A stretch of 64,000 nucleotides of DNA from Brevundimonas sp. (GCF_019636155.1 NZ_JAHBYB010000005.1:185650-249649), one strand, 5' to 3'. Positions 9,613-18,397 are shown, numbered from the stretch's first letter. Numbers and translations are program-made. The notes: generated by a model not told the origin, from the letters alone.

Positions 9613-10818
9613 TCACTCCCGATCTCGAAGCAGGACGTCGAGATTATGCGCCAGATCACCCTTGCCCATCGTCTCGACCCGCTCCAGGCCCAGCCAGGCG
9701 GCCATCCGGTTCAGTTCGGCCGCCAGCCGCGCCGCCGTCTCAGGCCTGGTCTGCTCCTCGCGCCACGCCGCCTGAACCCGCAGCACCCCCGCCTTGCGGT
9801 CGGCCTTCAGATCGACGCGCGCCGTGATCGCATCGTCCTCCAGGAAGGGCAGGACGTAATAGCCGTGGCTGCGCTTCTCGGCCGGGGTGTAGATTTCCAG
9901 CCGCACCCTGACCCCAAACAGCCGCTCGGTCCGGTCGCGGGTCCAGATCAGGTTGTCGAACGGCGACAGCAGGGCCTGGGCCGCGACCCGCCGCGGCCGT
10001 TTCGCCTCGGGCCACAGATAGGCGGGATGTCGCCAGCCGCGCACCGTCACCGGCGTCAGCTCGCCGGCCTCGACCAGGTCGCGCACGGCCTGCCGCGCCA
10101 GATCGACCGGCAGGCGGAAATAGTCCCTCAGGTCCGGCTCGGTCGCCACCCCCAGGGCCCGCGCAGACATCCGCACCAGTTCGCGGCAGGCCCGGCCTTC
10201 CGTCGGTGTCGGGGTGTCCAGAACGGCGCGCGGCAGGACCCGGTCGGTCAGGTCATAGACCCGTTCGAACCCGCGCCGGGTCTTGGTCGTGATCTCCCCG
10301 GCCCAGAACAGCCATTCCAGCGCCCGCTTGCCGTCCGACCAAGCCCACCAGCCGGGCGCGCCCCTGGGCCCTTCGGCGAAATCGCCGCCGACCACCGGCC
10401 CGCGCCGCTCGATCTCGGCCAGCACCCGCTCGATGTGATCGCGGCGTTCGCGCCCGAAGCGGGCCAGGCCGGTCCACATCTGACCGCCGCGCGCCCGCGC
10501 CATGCGCCAGCGCATCAGGGGCTGGGTCTCGACCGGCATCAGCGAGGCCTCATGGCCCCAGTATTCGAACAGGCTGGGCCTGCGCCCCCAGGCCTCGGTC
10601 TTCAGCGCCTCGCGCGGATAGGCGCCCAGCCGCGAGAAAGGCGGCAGATAGTGGGTGCGGCTGACCACATTGACGCTGTCGATCTGGATCACGCCCAGGC
10701 GTCGGGCGATGTCCTTCACCTGGCGGGCGCCCGGCGTCTCGGGTCGGGCCTTGGCGAAGCCCTGCGCCGCGAGGGCCATGCGGCGGGCGAGGTCGGCGCT
10801 GATTCCCTCGACCGCCAT
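9613..10818 (-). CDS. Winged-helix DNA glycosylase, YcaQ/AlkZ-like
   Basis: The protein has 401 residues from the ATG at 10818 (MAVEGISADLARRMALAAQ); further upstream the frame is only the complement of the ABC permease gene. It matches the crosslink-repair HTH_42 family, with LGVIQIDSVNVVSRTHY near the N-terminus, LFEYWGHEASLMP, and LLSPFDNLIWTRDRTERLFG and HGYYVLPFL in the C-terminal half. E. coli YcaQ and Streptomyces AlkZ unhook DNA interstrand crosslinks. Function here is by family. The gene begins 5 nt after the stop of the ABC permease and is followed by the YcxB-like gene. Confidence 0.88.
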   Translation of the reverse strand: MAVEGISADLARRMALAAQGFAKARPETPGARQVKDIARRLGVIQIDSVNVVSRTHYLPPFSRLGAYPREALKTEAWGRRPSLFEYWGHEASLMPVETQPLMRWRMARARGGQMWTGLARFGRERRDHIERVLAEIERRGPVVGGDFAEGPRGAPGWWAWSDGKRALEWLFWAGEITTKTRRGFERVYDLTDRVLPRAVLDTPTPTEGRACRELVRMSARALGVATEPDLRDYFRLPVDLARQAVRDLVEAGELTPVTVRGWRHPAYLWPEAKRPRRVAAQALLSPFDNLIWTRDRTERLFGVRVRLEIYTPAEKRSHGYYVLPFLEDDAITARVDLKADRKAGVLRVQAAWREEQTRPETAARLAAELNRMAAWLGLERVETMGKGDLAHNLDVLLRDRE

Positions 10819-10823
10819 CCGGC

Positions 10824-11630
10824 CTAGCTCTTCAGCCGCCAGCCCGAGCGAAACACCGCCCAGCAGGCGACGGCCAGCAGCACCGTCAGGGCGCCGGTCA
10901 TGGCCACGCCGATGGCCAGGCTGCCTTCCGAATGGACGATGAAGCCCGAACGGAAGCCGTCGATCAGATAGAAGAAGGGGTTGAAATGGCTGATGGCGGT
11001 GAACGGCTGGGGCAGGCGCTCGACCAGGTAGAAGGCCCCCGACAGGAAGGTCATCGGCATGACCACGAAATTCTGCACCGCCGCCAGATGGTCGAACTTC
11101 TCGCTCCACAGGCCGGCGAAGACCCCGACCATCCCCATCAGCAGACAGGCCGACAGGCCGAACCAGACGATGGCGAACAGGTTGGCGACATGCAGGGGCG
11201 CGAACGGCAGGACACAGACCGCCGTCACCAGTCCGACCGCCAGGCCGCGCGTCGCCGCTCCCAGCGAAAAGCCGATGGTCAGTTCCAGCGGGCTCAGCGG
11301 CGGTGTCAGGAAATCGGTCGCCGTGCCCATGATCTTGGCCTGGATCAGGCTGGAGGAGGCGTTGGCGAAGGCGTTGTTCAGCATCGCCATCATGATCAGA
11401 CCCGGAGCCACGAACTCGGCGAAGGGAACACCCGCCAGCGGCGGCCGGCTGCCCTTCAGCGCCACCACGAAGACCAGCATGTAGAGCAGGGTGGTGACCA
11501 CCGGCGCCGCCACCGTCTGGGCCCCCACCTTCCAGAACCGCCGCACCTCGCGCAGATACAGGGTCCGCACTCCGATCCAGTTGATGCCGTCGTAGCGGCG
11601 CGGTTGGGGCGGCGTGGCGATGTCGGTCAT
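10824..11630 (-). CDS. ABC-2 type transporter permease
   Basis: The protein has 268 residues with about six membrane helices and the ABC-2 family pattern, including PLSPLELTIGFSLGAATRG and FVVMPMTFLSGAFYLVERLP, then NPFFYLIDGFRSGFI. I chose the ATG at 11630 (MTDIATPPQPRRYDGINWIG), which gives the usual length. No ATP-binding subunit lies next to it, so the partner is encoded elsewhere. The closest relatives in general terms are YadH-type exporters, whose substrates are not well known. It is divergent from gcrA and heads a minus-strand run with the YcaQ-like and YcxB-like genes. Confidence 0.88.
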   Translation of the reverse strand: MTDIATPPQPRRYDGINWIGVRTLYLREVRRFWKVGAQTVAAPVVTTLLYMLVFVVALKGSRPPLAGVPFAEFVAPGLIMMAMLNNAFANASSSLIQAKIMGTATDFLTPPLSPLELTIGFSLGAATRGLAVGLVTAVCVLPFAPLHVANLFAIVWFGLSACLLMGMVGVFAGLWSEKFDHLAAVQNFVVMPMTFLSGAFYLVERLPQPFTAISHFNPFFYLIDGFRSGFIVHSEGSLAIGVAMTGALTVLLAVACWAVFRSGWRLKS

Positions 11631-11691
11631 GGCCTGGCAGATGCCCCCTGCGGCCGGCGCACGCAAGCGGTCCGGGCCGATCCCGCGCCAG

Positions 11692-11813
11692 GATTCAACA
11701 TCTGGATTCTGTGGACAGGCTGATTCGCATATCTTGCGGTCGTTAGGCAGTGGTTTACGATTAGTGGTGGGTCGGCGGCTCGGAAGCGGCTGCCAGGCGC
11801 CATATGTTGAATC
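11692..11813. promoter_or_regulatory. Cluster of four GANTC methylation sites upstream of gcrA
   Basis: GANTC occurs at 11692-11696, 11705-11709, 11722-11726 (all GATTC) and 11809-11813 (GAATC) within 122 bp between the divergent ABC permease and gcrA. GANTC is the CcrM target in Caulobacterales, and GcrA regulates promoters carrying methylated GANTC. A degenerate CtrA-like pair (TTAG, 7 nt, TTTA) lies at about 11742-11756, but two of its eight positions mismatch. Regulatory meaning is inferred. Confidence 0.55.
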
Positions 11814-11832
11814 GCTGCGCCGGGAGGGCGTC

Positions 11833-12351
11833 ATGACCGCAGGCTGGACAGAAGACCGGGTGGGCACGCTGAAGAAGCTGTGGCTGGAAGGCCAGTCGGC
11901 CAGTCAGATCGCCAAACAGCTGGGCGGCGGCGTCACCCGCAACGCCGTCATCGGCAAGGTTCACCGCCTGGGCCTGTCGGGCCGGGCCACACCCTCGCAG
12001 CCGGCGCGCACCACCTTCCGCCCGGCGCGGCCGCGTCCGACCCCGGCCGCCGCCCAGGCCCCCTCGGCCCCGCGCCGGATCGAGGCGGCCCAGCCGCGTC
12101 CCGCCGCTCCGACGGTTCCGACGCCCATGCCCGACCTGCCGGGCACGGCCACGGTCATGACCCTGGGCGCCCATATGTGCAAATGGCCGATCGGCGATCC
12201 GTCCTCGACCGAGTTCAGCTTCTGCGGCCGCCGCGCCTCCGAAGGCGTCTATTGCGTCGAGCACGCCCGCGTCGCCTATCAGCCCCAGGTCAAGCGCGGG
12301 GGCAAGGACGGGGGCGCCGAACTGGCCCGCTCGCTGCGGCGCTACATTTAA
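11833..12351 (+). CDS. gcrA: GcrA cell cycle regulator
   Basis: GcrA is a sigma-70 cofactor that controls the alphaproteobacterial cell cycle together with CcrM methylation. It has 172 residues. The N-terminal DNA-binding segment is WTEDRVGTLKKLWLEGQSAS, then VTRNAVIGKVHRLGLSGR. A Pro/Ala-rich linker spans about 60-110, and the C-terminal sigma-binding domain follows (MCKWPIGDPSSTEFSFCG, then YCVEHARVAYQP). GGGAGGG lies 5 nt before the ATG at 11833. The upstream GANTC cluster suggests methylation-sensitive autocontrol. Confidence 0.96.
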   Translation: MTAGWTEDRVGTLKKLWLEGQSASQIAKQLGGGVTRNAVIGKVHRLGLSGRATPSQPARTTFRPARPRPTPAAAQAPSAPRRIEAAQPRPAAPTVPTPMPDLPGTATVMTLGAHMCKWPIGDPSSTEFSFCGRRASEGVYCVEHARVAYQPQVKRGGKDGGAELARSLRRYI

Positions 12352-12622
12352 GGGCCCTATCGCTCGCAACGCGGTCGCTCGCTGCTTGAGGGGATGTTTC
12401 TTGCCCTATCGCTCGCGACGCGGTCGCTTGCTGCTTGAGGGCGCGCGCGAAGACATCGGCCGTCACGCGGTCGTAACAGACGCTCCGTAAGGGGCGCACC
12501 TCCCCCTCGCCGGTCCGCGCAAGCGGCTGGCGAGAGTCCGGGGGCGGGGCTGCGGTTCTCCGGGTTGACGCAGCCTCGACCGCCCCTCCACCGAACATGG
12601 GCCGGCCCCGTGACCGAACCGG
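12352..12622. other. Intergenic region between gcrA and an MFS gene, with repeat and hairpin
   Basis: I see no credible gene in these 271 bp. They hold the 39-nt tandem repeat listed separately and a hairpin at 12506-12534. In the hairpin, CTCGCCGGTCCGC pairs with GCGGCTGGCGAG around a GCAA tetraloop, with one bulged base. No T-run follows on either strand, so it is not a standard terminator. It could be part of an unrecognised structured RNA or only a GC-rich fold. Confidence 0.4.
12354..12441. repeat. Tandem direct repeat, two 39-nt copies
   Basis: Copies at 12354-12392 and 12403-12441 (period 49 nt) differ at two positions. Each begins GCCCTATCGCTCGC and ends GCTGCTTGAGGG. They lie just after the gcrA stop. 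Confidence 0.85.
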
Positions 12623-13936
12623 TCACGAACTGGCGGCGAACCGGCGTCCGCCCTCCGGGCCCGGCTGGGAGGCGGGCTGCAGGTCGGGGCCCGGAGTCTC
12701 GTCCCGGTCGGGCAGGTCAGGCGGTCCGCGCCGCAGCGGCCCGCTCCACCAGCACAGGCCCAGGGCCAGGGCCAGCAGCAGGCAGTTGCCGACAAACGGC
12801 GCCGGCTCGAGCCATTCATACAGGGCCACCCCGATCACCGGCGGCGCCAGGAAGCCCAGGCCGGCCAGCGACATCATCAGCCCGGCCACCGCCCCCTGTT
12901 CGTGCGGCTCGACCGACAGGGACGATCCGGCGGTGAAGCCGGGTCGGGCGAAGCCGACGCCCATCGACATCACCCCATAGCCGACGACGGCGCCATAATA
13001 ACCGGCCCCCAGAACGCTGATGACGTTGCCCGCCAGCGCCAGGCCGGCGCCCCAACGCAGCAGGTCGCGCGGCTGCATCTTCAACAGGGGGATCAGACCC
13101 CACTGAACCATCAGCGTCCCGACGGCGCCGGCGAACATGGCGATGGCGATGAACGGTTGGGCCTGGCCGATGCTGACGCCCGAACCGGCCATTTCATCGA
13201 TGACATGGAAGCCCAGGACCGAGATGTTCACCGCCTGGGCCGAGACGATCAGCAGGCCGAAAAGCATATAGTCGCGGATGCGCGGGTCCTTCCAAAGCCC
13301 GCGGCTGGCCCTGGGGGCCTTGGCGGTAGGAATGCGCACGACGCCGCCGCTGGGCAGTTTGCGCCAGACAACCACCAGCACGGCCGCCGCGATCAGGGCG
13401 AAGGCGTAGAGCGGCCCCGCCAGTCCGACGATCGGCAGGACGAAGACCGGCGCCAGGACCGGCCCGATCACCGTGCCCAGTCCCTGGGCCGAGGCCAGCA
13501 GCGACATGGACTGGGTGCGGGTCTGGGCCGTGGTCCGGTCGGCGACATAGGCCTGGGACGCCACCGGGGCGGCCGAGCCGAACAACCCATAGACCCCGCG
13601 CGCCGTCGCCATCAGGCCGAAGGCCACCAGGGGCGCCAGCCAGCCCTCCAGCCCCGCCGTGGCCGCGACGCCGAAGCCGGTCATGGAGACGATGAAGCCG
13701 CCCAGTCCGATCATCATCACCCGCTTGCGCCCCAGCCGGTCCGACAGCCGCGCCCAGAAGGGCGACACCAGGGTCCAGATCAGGGCCGACAGGGCGAAGG
13801 CGCCGGCCACCAGGGTGTCGACCAGGCCGAACTGCCGCCCGATCGCGGGCAGGACCGACTGCAGCCCCATATTGCCCGCCGAAGCGATCAGGCTGACGGC
13901 GAACAGGATCATGAAGGCGGACGAGGTCGGTCGCAT
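12623..13936 (-). CDS. MFS transporter, TetA/multidrug-like
   Basis: The protein has 437 residues with about 12 membrane helices. The loop 2-3 signature is seen as FWARLSDRLGRKRVMMIG, and the TetA-like subgroup is suggested by GVYGLFGSAAPVASQAYVAD and SAQGLGTVIGPVLAP. The last 40 residues are a polar Pro/Asp/Gly tail. Substrate unknown; a drug or metabolite exporter is likely from the family. It starts 37 nt after the dapE stop on the same strand, so the two may be co-transcribed. Confidence 0.88.
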   Translation of the reverse strand: MRPTSSAFMILFAVSLIASAGNMGLQSVLPAIGRQFGLVDTLVAGAFALSALIWTLVSPFWARLSDRLGRKRVMMIGLGGFIVSMTGFGVAATAGLEGWLAPLVAFGLMATARGVYGLFGSAAPVASQAYVADRTTAQTRTQSMSLLASAQGLGTVIGPVLAPVFVLPIVGLAGPLYAFALIAAAVLVVVWRKLPSGGVVRIPTAKAPRASRGLWKDPRIRDYMLFGLLIVSAQAVNISVLGFHVIDEMAGSGVSIGQAQPFIAIAMFAGAVGTLMVQWGLIPLLKMQPRDLLRWGAGLALAGNVISVLGAGYYGAVVGYGVMSMGVGFARPGFTAGSSLSVEPHEQGAVAGLMMSLAGLGFLAPPVIGVALYEWLEPAPFVGNCLLLALALGLCWWSGPLRRGPPDLPDRDETPGPDLQPASQPGPEGGRRFAASS

Positions 13937-13973
13937 GGTCCCGACTTTGGCGGCCTTCCCGCCGAAAGCAACC

Positions 13974-15134
13974 TCAGCCGGCGGTCTTCAGCCGGTCCAG
14001 CACCGTCTCGATGACCCGCCGATAGACCCGGGCCAGGGCCTCGATCTCGGCCACAGGCGCGCGCTCGTCCACCTGATGCATGGTCTGGCCGACCAGGCCC
14101 AGCTCCAGCACCGGCGCCATGGCGCGGATGAAGCGGGCGTCCGAGGTGCCGCCGGTGGTCGAGGCCTCCGGCCGACGCCCGGTCTCGGCCTCGACCGCGT
14201 CCTGCACCGACGTCACGAAGGGTCCTATGGGGGTCAGGAAGGCCTCGCCGGAACACAGGTGCTCCAGGGTGATCTGAAGCCCCGACGCCGCCTGTTCGGC
14301 CCCCGCCTCGCGGTTCAGCCAGTCGATCAGGCCGTCGCCCGTCTGGGCCGGGTTGAAGCGGATGTTCAGGCGCGCCGTCGCCTCGGCCGGGATCAGATTG
14401 GTCGCCGGATTGCCCACGTCGATGGTGGTGATCTCCAGGTTCGACGGCTGGAACTCGGGATAGCCATCGTCCAGCACATGGGCATCGAGACGCGCCAACA
14501 GCCGCGCCAGAACCGGAACCGGATTGGCCGCCCGGTCCGGATAGGCGACGTGCCCCTGTTTGCCGCGCACGGTGATCCAGCTGTTCAGCGAGCCGCGCCG
14601 CCCAATCTTGATCGTGTCGCCCAGGGCCTGCTGCGACGACGGTTCGCCGACCACGCAGGCATCGATCACCTCGCCCTCGGCCCTCAGGGCCTCGACCACC
14701 CGCTTGGTGCCGTGCAGGGCCGGGCCTTCCTCGTCCCCGGTGATCAGGAAGGACAGGGAACCGGCCGGTTCGCCCTCGGCCAGCAGTTGCGACACGGCCG
14801 CGACCCAGGCGGCGATCCCGCCCTTCATGTCCACGGCGCCGCGGCCATAAAGGACGCCGTCGCGCACCTCGGCCTCGAACGGCCCGGCGGTCCAGGCGGT
14901 CTCGGCCCCGGCCGGCACCACGTCCGTATGGCCGGCGAAACACAGGTTGGGGCCCACCGTCCCGCGCCGGGCATAGAGGTTCTCGATCCCCTCGAACGGC
15001 AGGCGCCGACAGGCGAAGCCCAGGCCGGTCAGAATCCGTTCCAGACTGTCCATGGCGCCGGCGTCCGCCGGGGTCACCGAGGGCCGGCGGATCAGGTCGC
15101 GGGTCAGGTCGACGGGATCGATGATGACGCTCAT
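13974..15134 (-). CDS. dapE: Succinyl-diaminopimelate desuccinylase
   Basis: This M20-family zinc enzyme produces LL-diaminopimelate for lysine and peptidoglycan. It has 386 residues from the ATG at 15134 (MSVIIDPVDLTRDLIRRPSV). Metal and catalytic residues are visible in NLCFAGHTDVVPAG, LYGRGAVDMKGGIAAW and ITGDEEGPALHGT. TTGGTSDARFI carries the C-terminal specificity motif. The frame is open upstream, but that part is the complement of the cupin gene. It is divergent from the cupin gene across a 42-bp gap. Confidence 0.94.
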   Translation of the reverse strand: MSVIIDPVDLTRDLIRRPSVTPADAGAMDSLERILTGLGFACRRLPFEGIENLYARRGTVGPNLCFAGHTDVVPAGAETAWTAGPFEAEVRDGVLYGRGAVDMKGGIAAWVAAVSQLLAEGEPAGSLSFLITGDEEGPALHGTKRVVEALRAEGEVIDACVVGEPSSQQALGDTIKIGRRGSLNSWITVRGKQGHVAYPDRAANPVPVLARLLARLDAHVLDDGYPEFQPSNLEITTIDVGNPATNLIPAEATARLNIRFNPAQTGDGLIDWLNREAGAEQAASGLQITLEHLCSGEAFLTPIGPFVTSVQDAVEAETGRRPEASTTGGTSDARFIRAMAPVLELGLVGQTMHQVDERAPVAEIEALARVYRRVIETVLDRLKTAG

Positions 15135-15176
15135 GGACCTATGCTTTAGGAGGAACCTCCCCGCGCGAGAAGAGCC

Positions 15177-15653
15177 ATGCCCCGGATCGACATCGACGCC
15201 GCCCCGACCGGCCACGGGACATCCTATCCCGAACCGTTCGACGCCCCGTGCCGGGCGCGCCGCCGCTGGCGGCTGGGTGATGCGGCCGGGCTGAGCCAGT
15301 TCGGGGTCAATCTGCTGAAGCTGCCGCCCGGCGCCTGGTCCAGCCAGAGACACTGGCATGTGCATGAGGACGAGTTCGTCTGGGTCGTCTCCGGCGAGGT
15401 GATCCTGATCGAAGACGGCGGCGAGACGGTGCTGACGGCGGGCGATTGCGCGGGTTTCAAGGCCGGCGTTCCCAACGGCCACAGGATCGAGAACCGATCC
15501 GACGTCGAGGCCGTCGTGCTGGAAGTCGGGACGCGCACGCCCGGCGGCGACGGGGCCGACTATCCCGACATCGACATGGTCCTGCCGGTCGGCGGCGACC
15601 GCTATTTCCACCGCGACGGAACGCCCTACCCCAAACATGACCGACGCACCTGA
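15177..15653 (+). CDS. Cupin domain protein
   Basis: The protein has 158 residues and a single cupin barrel: HWHVHEDEFVWVVSGEVILI holds the HxHxxxxE metal motif, and GVPNGHRIENRS holds the second motif. Such small cupins are often sugar-binding, or of unknown role; no substrate can be named. The 3' end overlaps the next MFS gene by 17 nt, so the two are probably translated together. Confidence 0.85.
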   Translation: MPRIDIDAAPTGHGTSYPEPFDAPCRARRRWRLGDAAGLSQFGVNLLKLPPGAWSSQRHWHVHEDEFVWVVSGEVILIEDGGETVLTAGDCAGFKAGVPNGHRIENRSDVEAVVLEVGTRTPGGDGADYPDIDMVLPVGGDRYFHRDGTPYPKHDRRT

Positions 15654-16932
15654 GGCGCCCGCCCCGATCACCCCGTCCGTGGCCCAGGCGGCCCACGACC
15701 CGCATGGCGACAACCCCTGGCGCCTGAACGATTTCCGCCTGCTGTGGGGCGGGCGGCTGACCGCCGTCCTGGCCATCCAGGTCCAGTCGTCCGCACTGTT
15801 GTGGCAGGTCTATGAGATCGCCCGGCGCGACCATCCGATCGAACAGGCCAGCCTGTATCTGGGCCTGGTCGGCCTGGCCCAGTTCATCCCGCTTCTGGCC
15901 CTGACCCTGCCGGCCGGAGAGATGGCCGACCGGCGCGACCGCAAGACCACCGTGGCCGCCTCCATCGCCGTCGAGGGCCTGTGCGCCCTGGCCTTCCTTG
16001 GCATGGCCCTGCATGGGGCGCCGCCCCTGTGGGGCCTGCTGGCGGTGGCCTGTCTGTTCGGGGCCTGCCGCGCCTTCCTGGCCCCCGCCAGCCAGGCCTT
16101 CCTGCCCATGGTGGTCGGCCGCCGGGGCCTGCCGCGCGCCATCGCCGCCCAGTCGATCGCCTTCCAGACCGGGGCCATCGCCGGCCCGGCCCTGGGCGGG
16201 GTCATCGTGGGGGTGTCGACGCCCCTGGCCTATGGCGTCGCCCTGGCCATGTTCCTGTTCGCCCTGATCGCCTTCCTGCTGATCCGGACCAGCGGCCGGC
16301 CCCAGACGCCCGAGGCCGCCGCCGGTCGCTGGCAGGCCGTGCGCGAGGGGCTGAAATACGTCTGGACCACCAAGGTTGTCCTGGGCGCCATCTCCCTGGA
16401 CCTGATCGTGGTGCTGTTCGCGGGGGTGGCCCTGCTGACGCCGATCTTCGCGCGCGACATCCTGCATGTGGGGCCGCAGGGGTTCGGCCTGCTGCGCGCC
16501 GCCTTCGGCGTCGGGGCCCTGTCGATGGCGGTCTATCTGTCGCGCTTCCCCATCGTGCGGCGCGGCGGACTGTGGATGTTCGGGGCGGTGGCCCTGTTCG
16601 GCATGGCCACCCTGACCTTCGGCCTGTCCAAGGCGGTGTGGCTGAGCGCCGCCGCCCTATTCGTCGGCGGAGCGGCCGACATGGTCAGCGTCAACATCCG
16701 CCAGACCCTGATCCAGCTGTCGACGCCGGACGGGATGCGCGGGCGGGTGTCGTCGGTGTCGATGCTGTTCATCGGCGCCTCCAACGAACTGGGCGAGGCC
16801 TATTCCGGCCTGGTGGTCCGCATCCTGGGCCCGGTCGGCGCGGCGGTGTTCGGGGGGTTCGGGGCGCTGGCGGCGACCGGGCTATGGGCGGCGATGTTCC
16901 CGGCGCTGAGGAAGGCGGATCGGCTCAGCTAG
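15637..16932 (+). CDS. MFS transporter, EntS-like (MFS_3)
   Basis: The protein has 431 residues and about 12 helices. The N-terminal FRLLWGGRLTAVLAIQVQSS, the loop GEMADRRDRKTTVAASIA and the C-terminal RQTLIQLSTPDGMRGRVSSV are typical of the EntS/MFS_3 exporter group. It overlaps the cupin gene by 17 nt. Its 3' end overlaps the remains of a DUF805 gene on the other strand by 8 nt. Substrate unknown. Confidence 0.88.
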   Translation: MTDAPEAPAPITPSVAQAAHDPHGDNPWRLNDFRLLWGGRLTAVLAIQVQSSALLWQVYEIARRDHPIEQASLYLGLVGLAQFIPLLALTLPAGEMADRRDRKTTVAASIAVEGLCALAFLGMALHGAPPLWGLLAVACLFGACRAFLAPASQAFLPMVVGRRGLPRAIAAQSIAFQTGAIAGPALGGVIVGVSTPLAYGVALAMFLFALIAFLLIRTSGRPQTPEAAAGRWQAVREGLKYVWTTKVVLGAISLDLIVVLFAGVALLTPIFARDILHVGPQGFGLLRAAFGVGALSMAVYLSRFPIVRRGGLWMFGAVALFGMATLTFGLSKAVWLSAAALFVGGAADMVSVNIRQTLIQLSTPDGMRGRVSSVSMLFIGASNELGEAYSGLVVRILGPVGAAVFGGFGALAATGLWAAMFPALRKADRLS

Positions 16933-17364
16933 GCGGTGGTGGTCCGAACGCATTTGTTCCGGGGTCACCAGTCTGCCAGGTCGGTGATCCGCGCCAACCC
17001 GTGAAAATACCGGCCAGGAAGGGTAGCGCGGCGATGCCGAGAATGCACAGATGCATCCATTGAGGCAGGTCCGGCGCGAAGACCAGAACGGCGAGCGGGG
17101 CCAGGAGAAGGGTAGCCACGAGCAAGCCCCTGGCCAGTTCGTGACGCGCGTGGCGACCGACGTCATGCAGGCGCCTTACATAGGCCGCGAACAGGATGAA
17201 CATGGCGATGGGGACGCAGGCGAACGGCGCTACCGCTAGCAGACTGGGCGCCCCGGTGATCAGCGTAGCCAACCCACGGCGGCCAGCAACAGGATCCGAC
17301 GCTCCAGACGCATGTGAGCCGGTCGGCTCAGGCGTCCTTCGAAGCTGAAGATTCCGCCCGACAC
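16925..17364 (-). pseudogene. DUF805 membrane protein gene, frameshifted
   Basis: A GTG at 17364 with GAGGGG 6 nt upstream, 10 nt after the dcd stop, opens a frame reading MSGGIFSFEGRLSRPAHMRL. This is the typical DUF805 N-terminus, but it meets a stop at 17260-17262. The rest of the family pattern is in another frame at 16925-17272: hydrophobic helices, YVRRLHDVGRHARHEL, and the hallmark end GDPGTNAFGPPPPS. The two parts join near 17262-17280 with a 1-nt deletion or 2-nt insertion. It could be a pseudogene, a sequencing error, or (less likely) -1 frameshifting. DUF805 proteins are small inner-membrane proteins of unknown function. Confidence 0.72.
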
Positions 17365-17374
17365 GATCCGCCCC

Positions 17375-18397
17375 TCACCACGGCCTGAAGTGCTTGCTCA
17401 GCTTCAGCCCCTGTCTCTGATAGTGGCTGCCGCCCTCGCCATACAGGCGGGTCGGTTTCTCGGTCAGGGGCTCATAGACCAGACGGGCGACGATCTGTTC
17501 GTGCTCCAACAGGAAGGGGGTGTCGTGGGTCCGCACCTCCAGCACGCCCTTCGAACCCGCCCCATGCGCCTCGTCCGTGCCGAAGCCCGGGTCGAAGAAG
17601 CCGGCGTAATGCACCCGGAACTCACCCACCGAGGGGTCGATGGGCGTCATCTCGGCGGCCTGATCGACCGGGATCTCCACCGCGTCCGAGGACGCCAGGA
17701 TGTAGAACTCGCCCGGGTCCAGCAGCAGTTCGCCCCGGCGCAGCGACAGGGGCTCCCAGAAGTCGCGCGGATCGTGGCCGTCGATATTGTCCAGGTCGAT
17801 GACCCCGGCGTGGCGCCGCCCGCGGAAGCCGACGACATCCCCGCCCTGCAGGTCCACCCCGACGCTGCGGGTCTCCAGCTTGGGCGGCTCGCCCGCCTTC
17901 AGCCGCAGCTGGTTCAGCCGCGTGCCCGGCCGCACCAGGATGGAGAAGGTCTGGGGCGCGATCTCCAGATACAGCGGCCCCTCATAGCCTTCGTCCACGT
18001 CGTCGAAACTGGCCCCCGCGTCGGTCAGCAGTCGCACGAAGACATCGACCCGGCCGGTCGAGCTCTTGGGATTGGCCCGCGCGATCAGGCCCCGCGGCAG
18101 CTTCAGCCGCTCCTGCAGCCGGGCGATATAGACGCAGCCCTTCTCCAGCACCACGCCGCCCGACAGGTCGATGGCGTGCATGGCCACGTCGGCGATCCTG
18201 TCCTCGACCTTGCGGCGGCCGGGCAGGAAGCTGGCCCGCACTCGCCAGGCGGTGTCGGACAGGCGCAGGTCCAGGCTGGCGGGCTGAACCTGGTCGGCGT
18301 CGAACGGCGTCTCGGCGGTGATCGCCCCGCCGGCGATCAGGGCTTCGATGGACTGGCAGGGCAGGATGCCCGGGCGGCTGGAATGAAACACGTGCAT
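17375..18397 (-). CDS. dcd: dCTP deaminase, long two-domain form
   Basis: The protein has 340 residues, about twice the E. coli enzyme, as is common for the alphaproteobacterial form annotated as 2'-deoxycytidine 5'-triphosphate deaminase. It converts dCTP to dUTP for thymidylate synthesis. Seen are QPASLDLRLSDTAWRVRAS in the first half, LIARANPKSSTGRVDVFVRL, and in the second half DLDNIDGHDPRDFWEPL and PSVGEFRVHYAGFFDPGFG. The frameshifted DUF805 gene follows after 10 nt. Confidence 0.9.
   Translation of the reverse strand: MHVFHSSRPGILPCQSIEALIAGGAITAETPFDADQVQPASLDLRLSDTAWRVRASFLPGRRKVEDRIADVAMHAIDLSGGVVLEKGCVYIARLQERLKLPRGLIARANPKSSTGRVDVFVRLLTDAGASFDDVDEGYEGPLYLEIAPQTFSILVRPGTRLNQLRLKAGEPPKLETRSVGVDLQGGDVVGFRGRRHAGVIDLDNIDGHDPRDFWEPLSLRRGELLLDPGEFYILASSDAVEIPVDQAAEMTPIDPSVGEFRVHYAGFFDPGFGTDEAHGAGSKGVLEVRTHDTPFLLEHEQIVARLVYEPLTEKPTRLYGEGGSHYQRQGLKLSKHFRPW

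Noticed and set aside
9613-11109. Longer version of the YcaQ-like gene starting at 11109
   Set aside because: The extra N-terminal part is the complement frame of the ABC permease and is low-complexity; the family start is at 10818.
12352-12622. Possible 6S RNA or RNase P RNA after gcrA
   Set aside because: Short look-alike strings (GCAAGCGG, GAGAGTCCGGG) occur, but the region is too short for RNase P and the large conserved pairings are not there. I could not support a named RNA.
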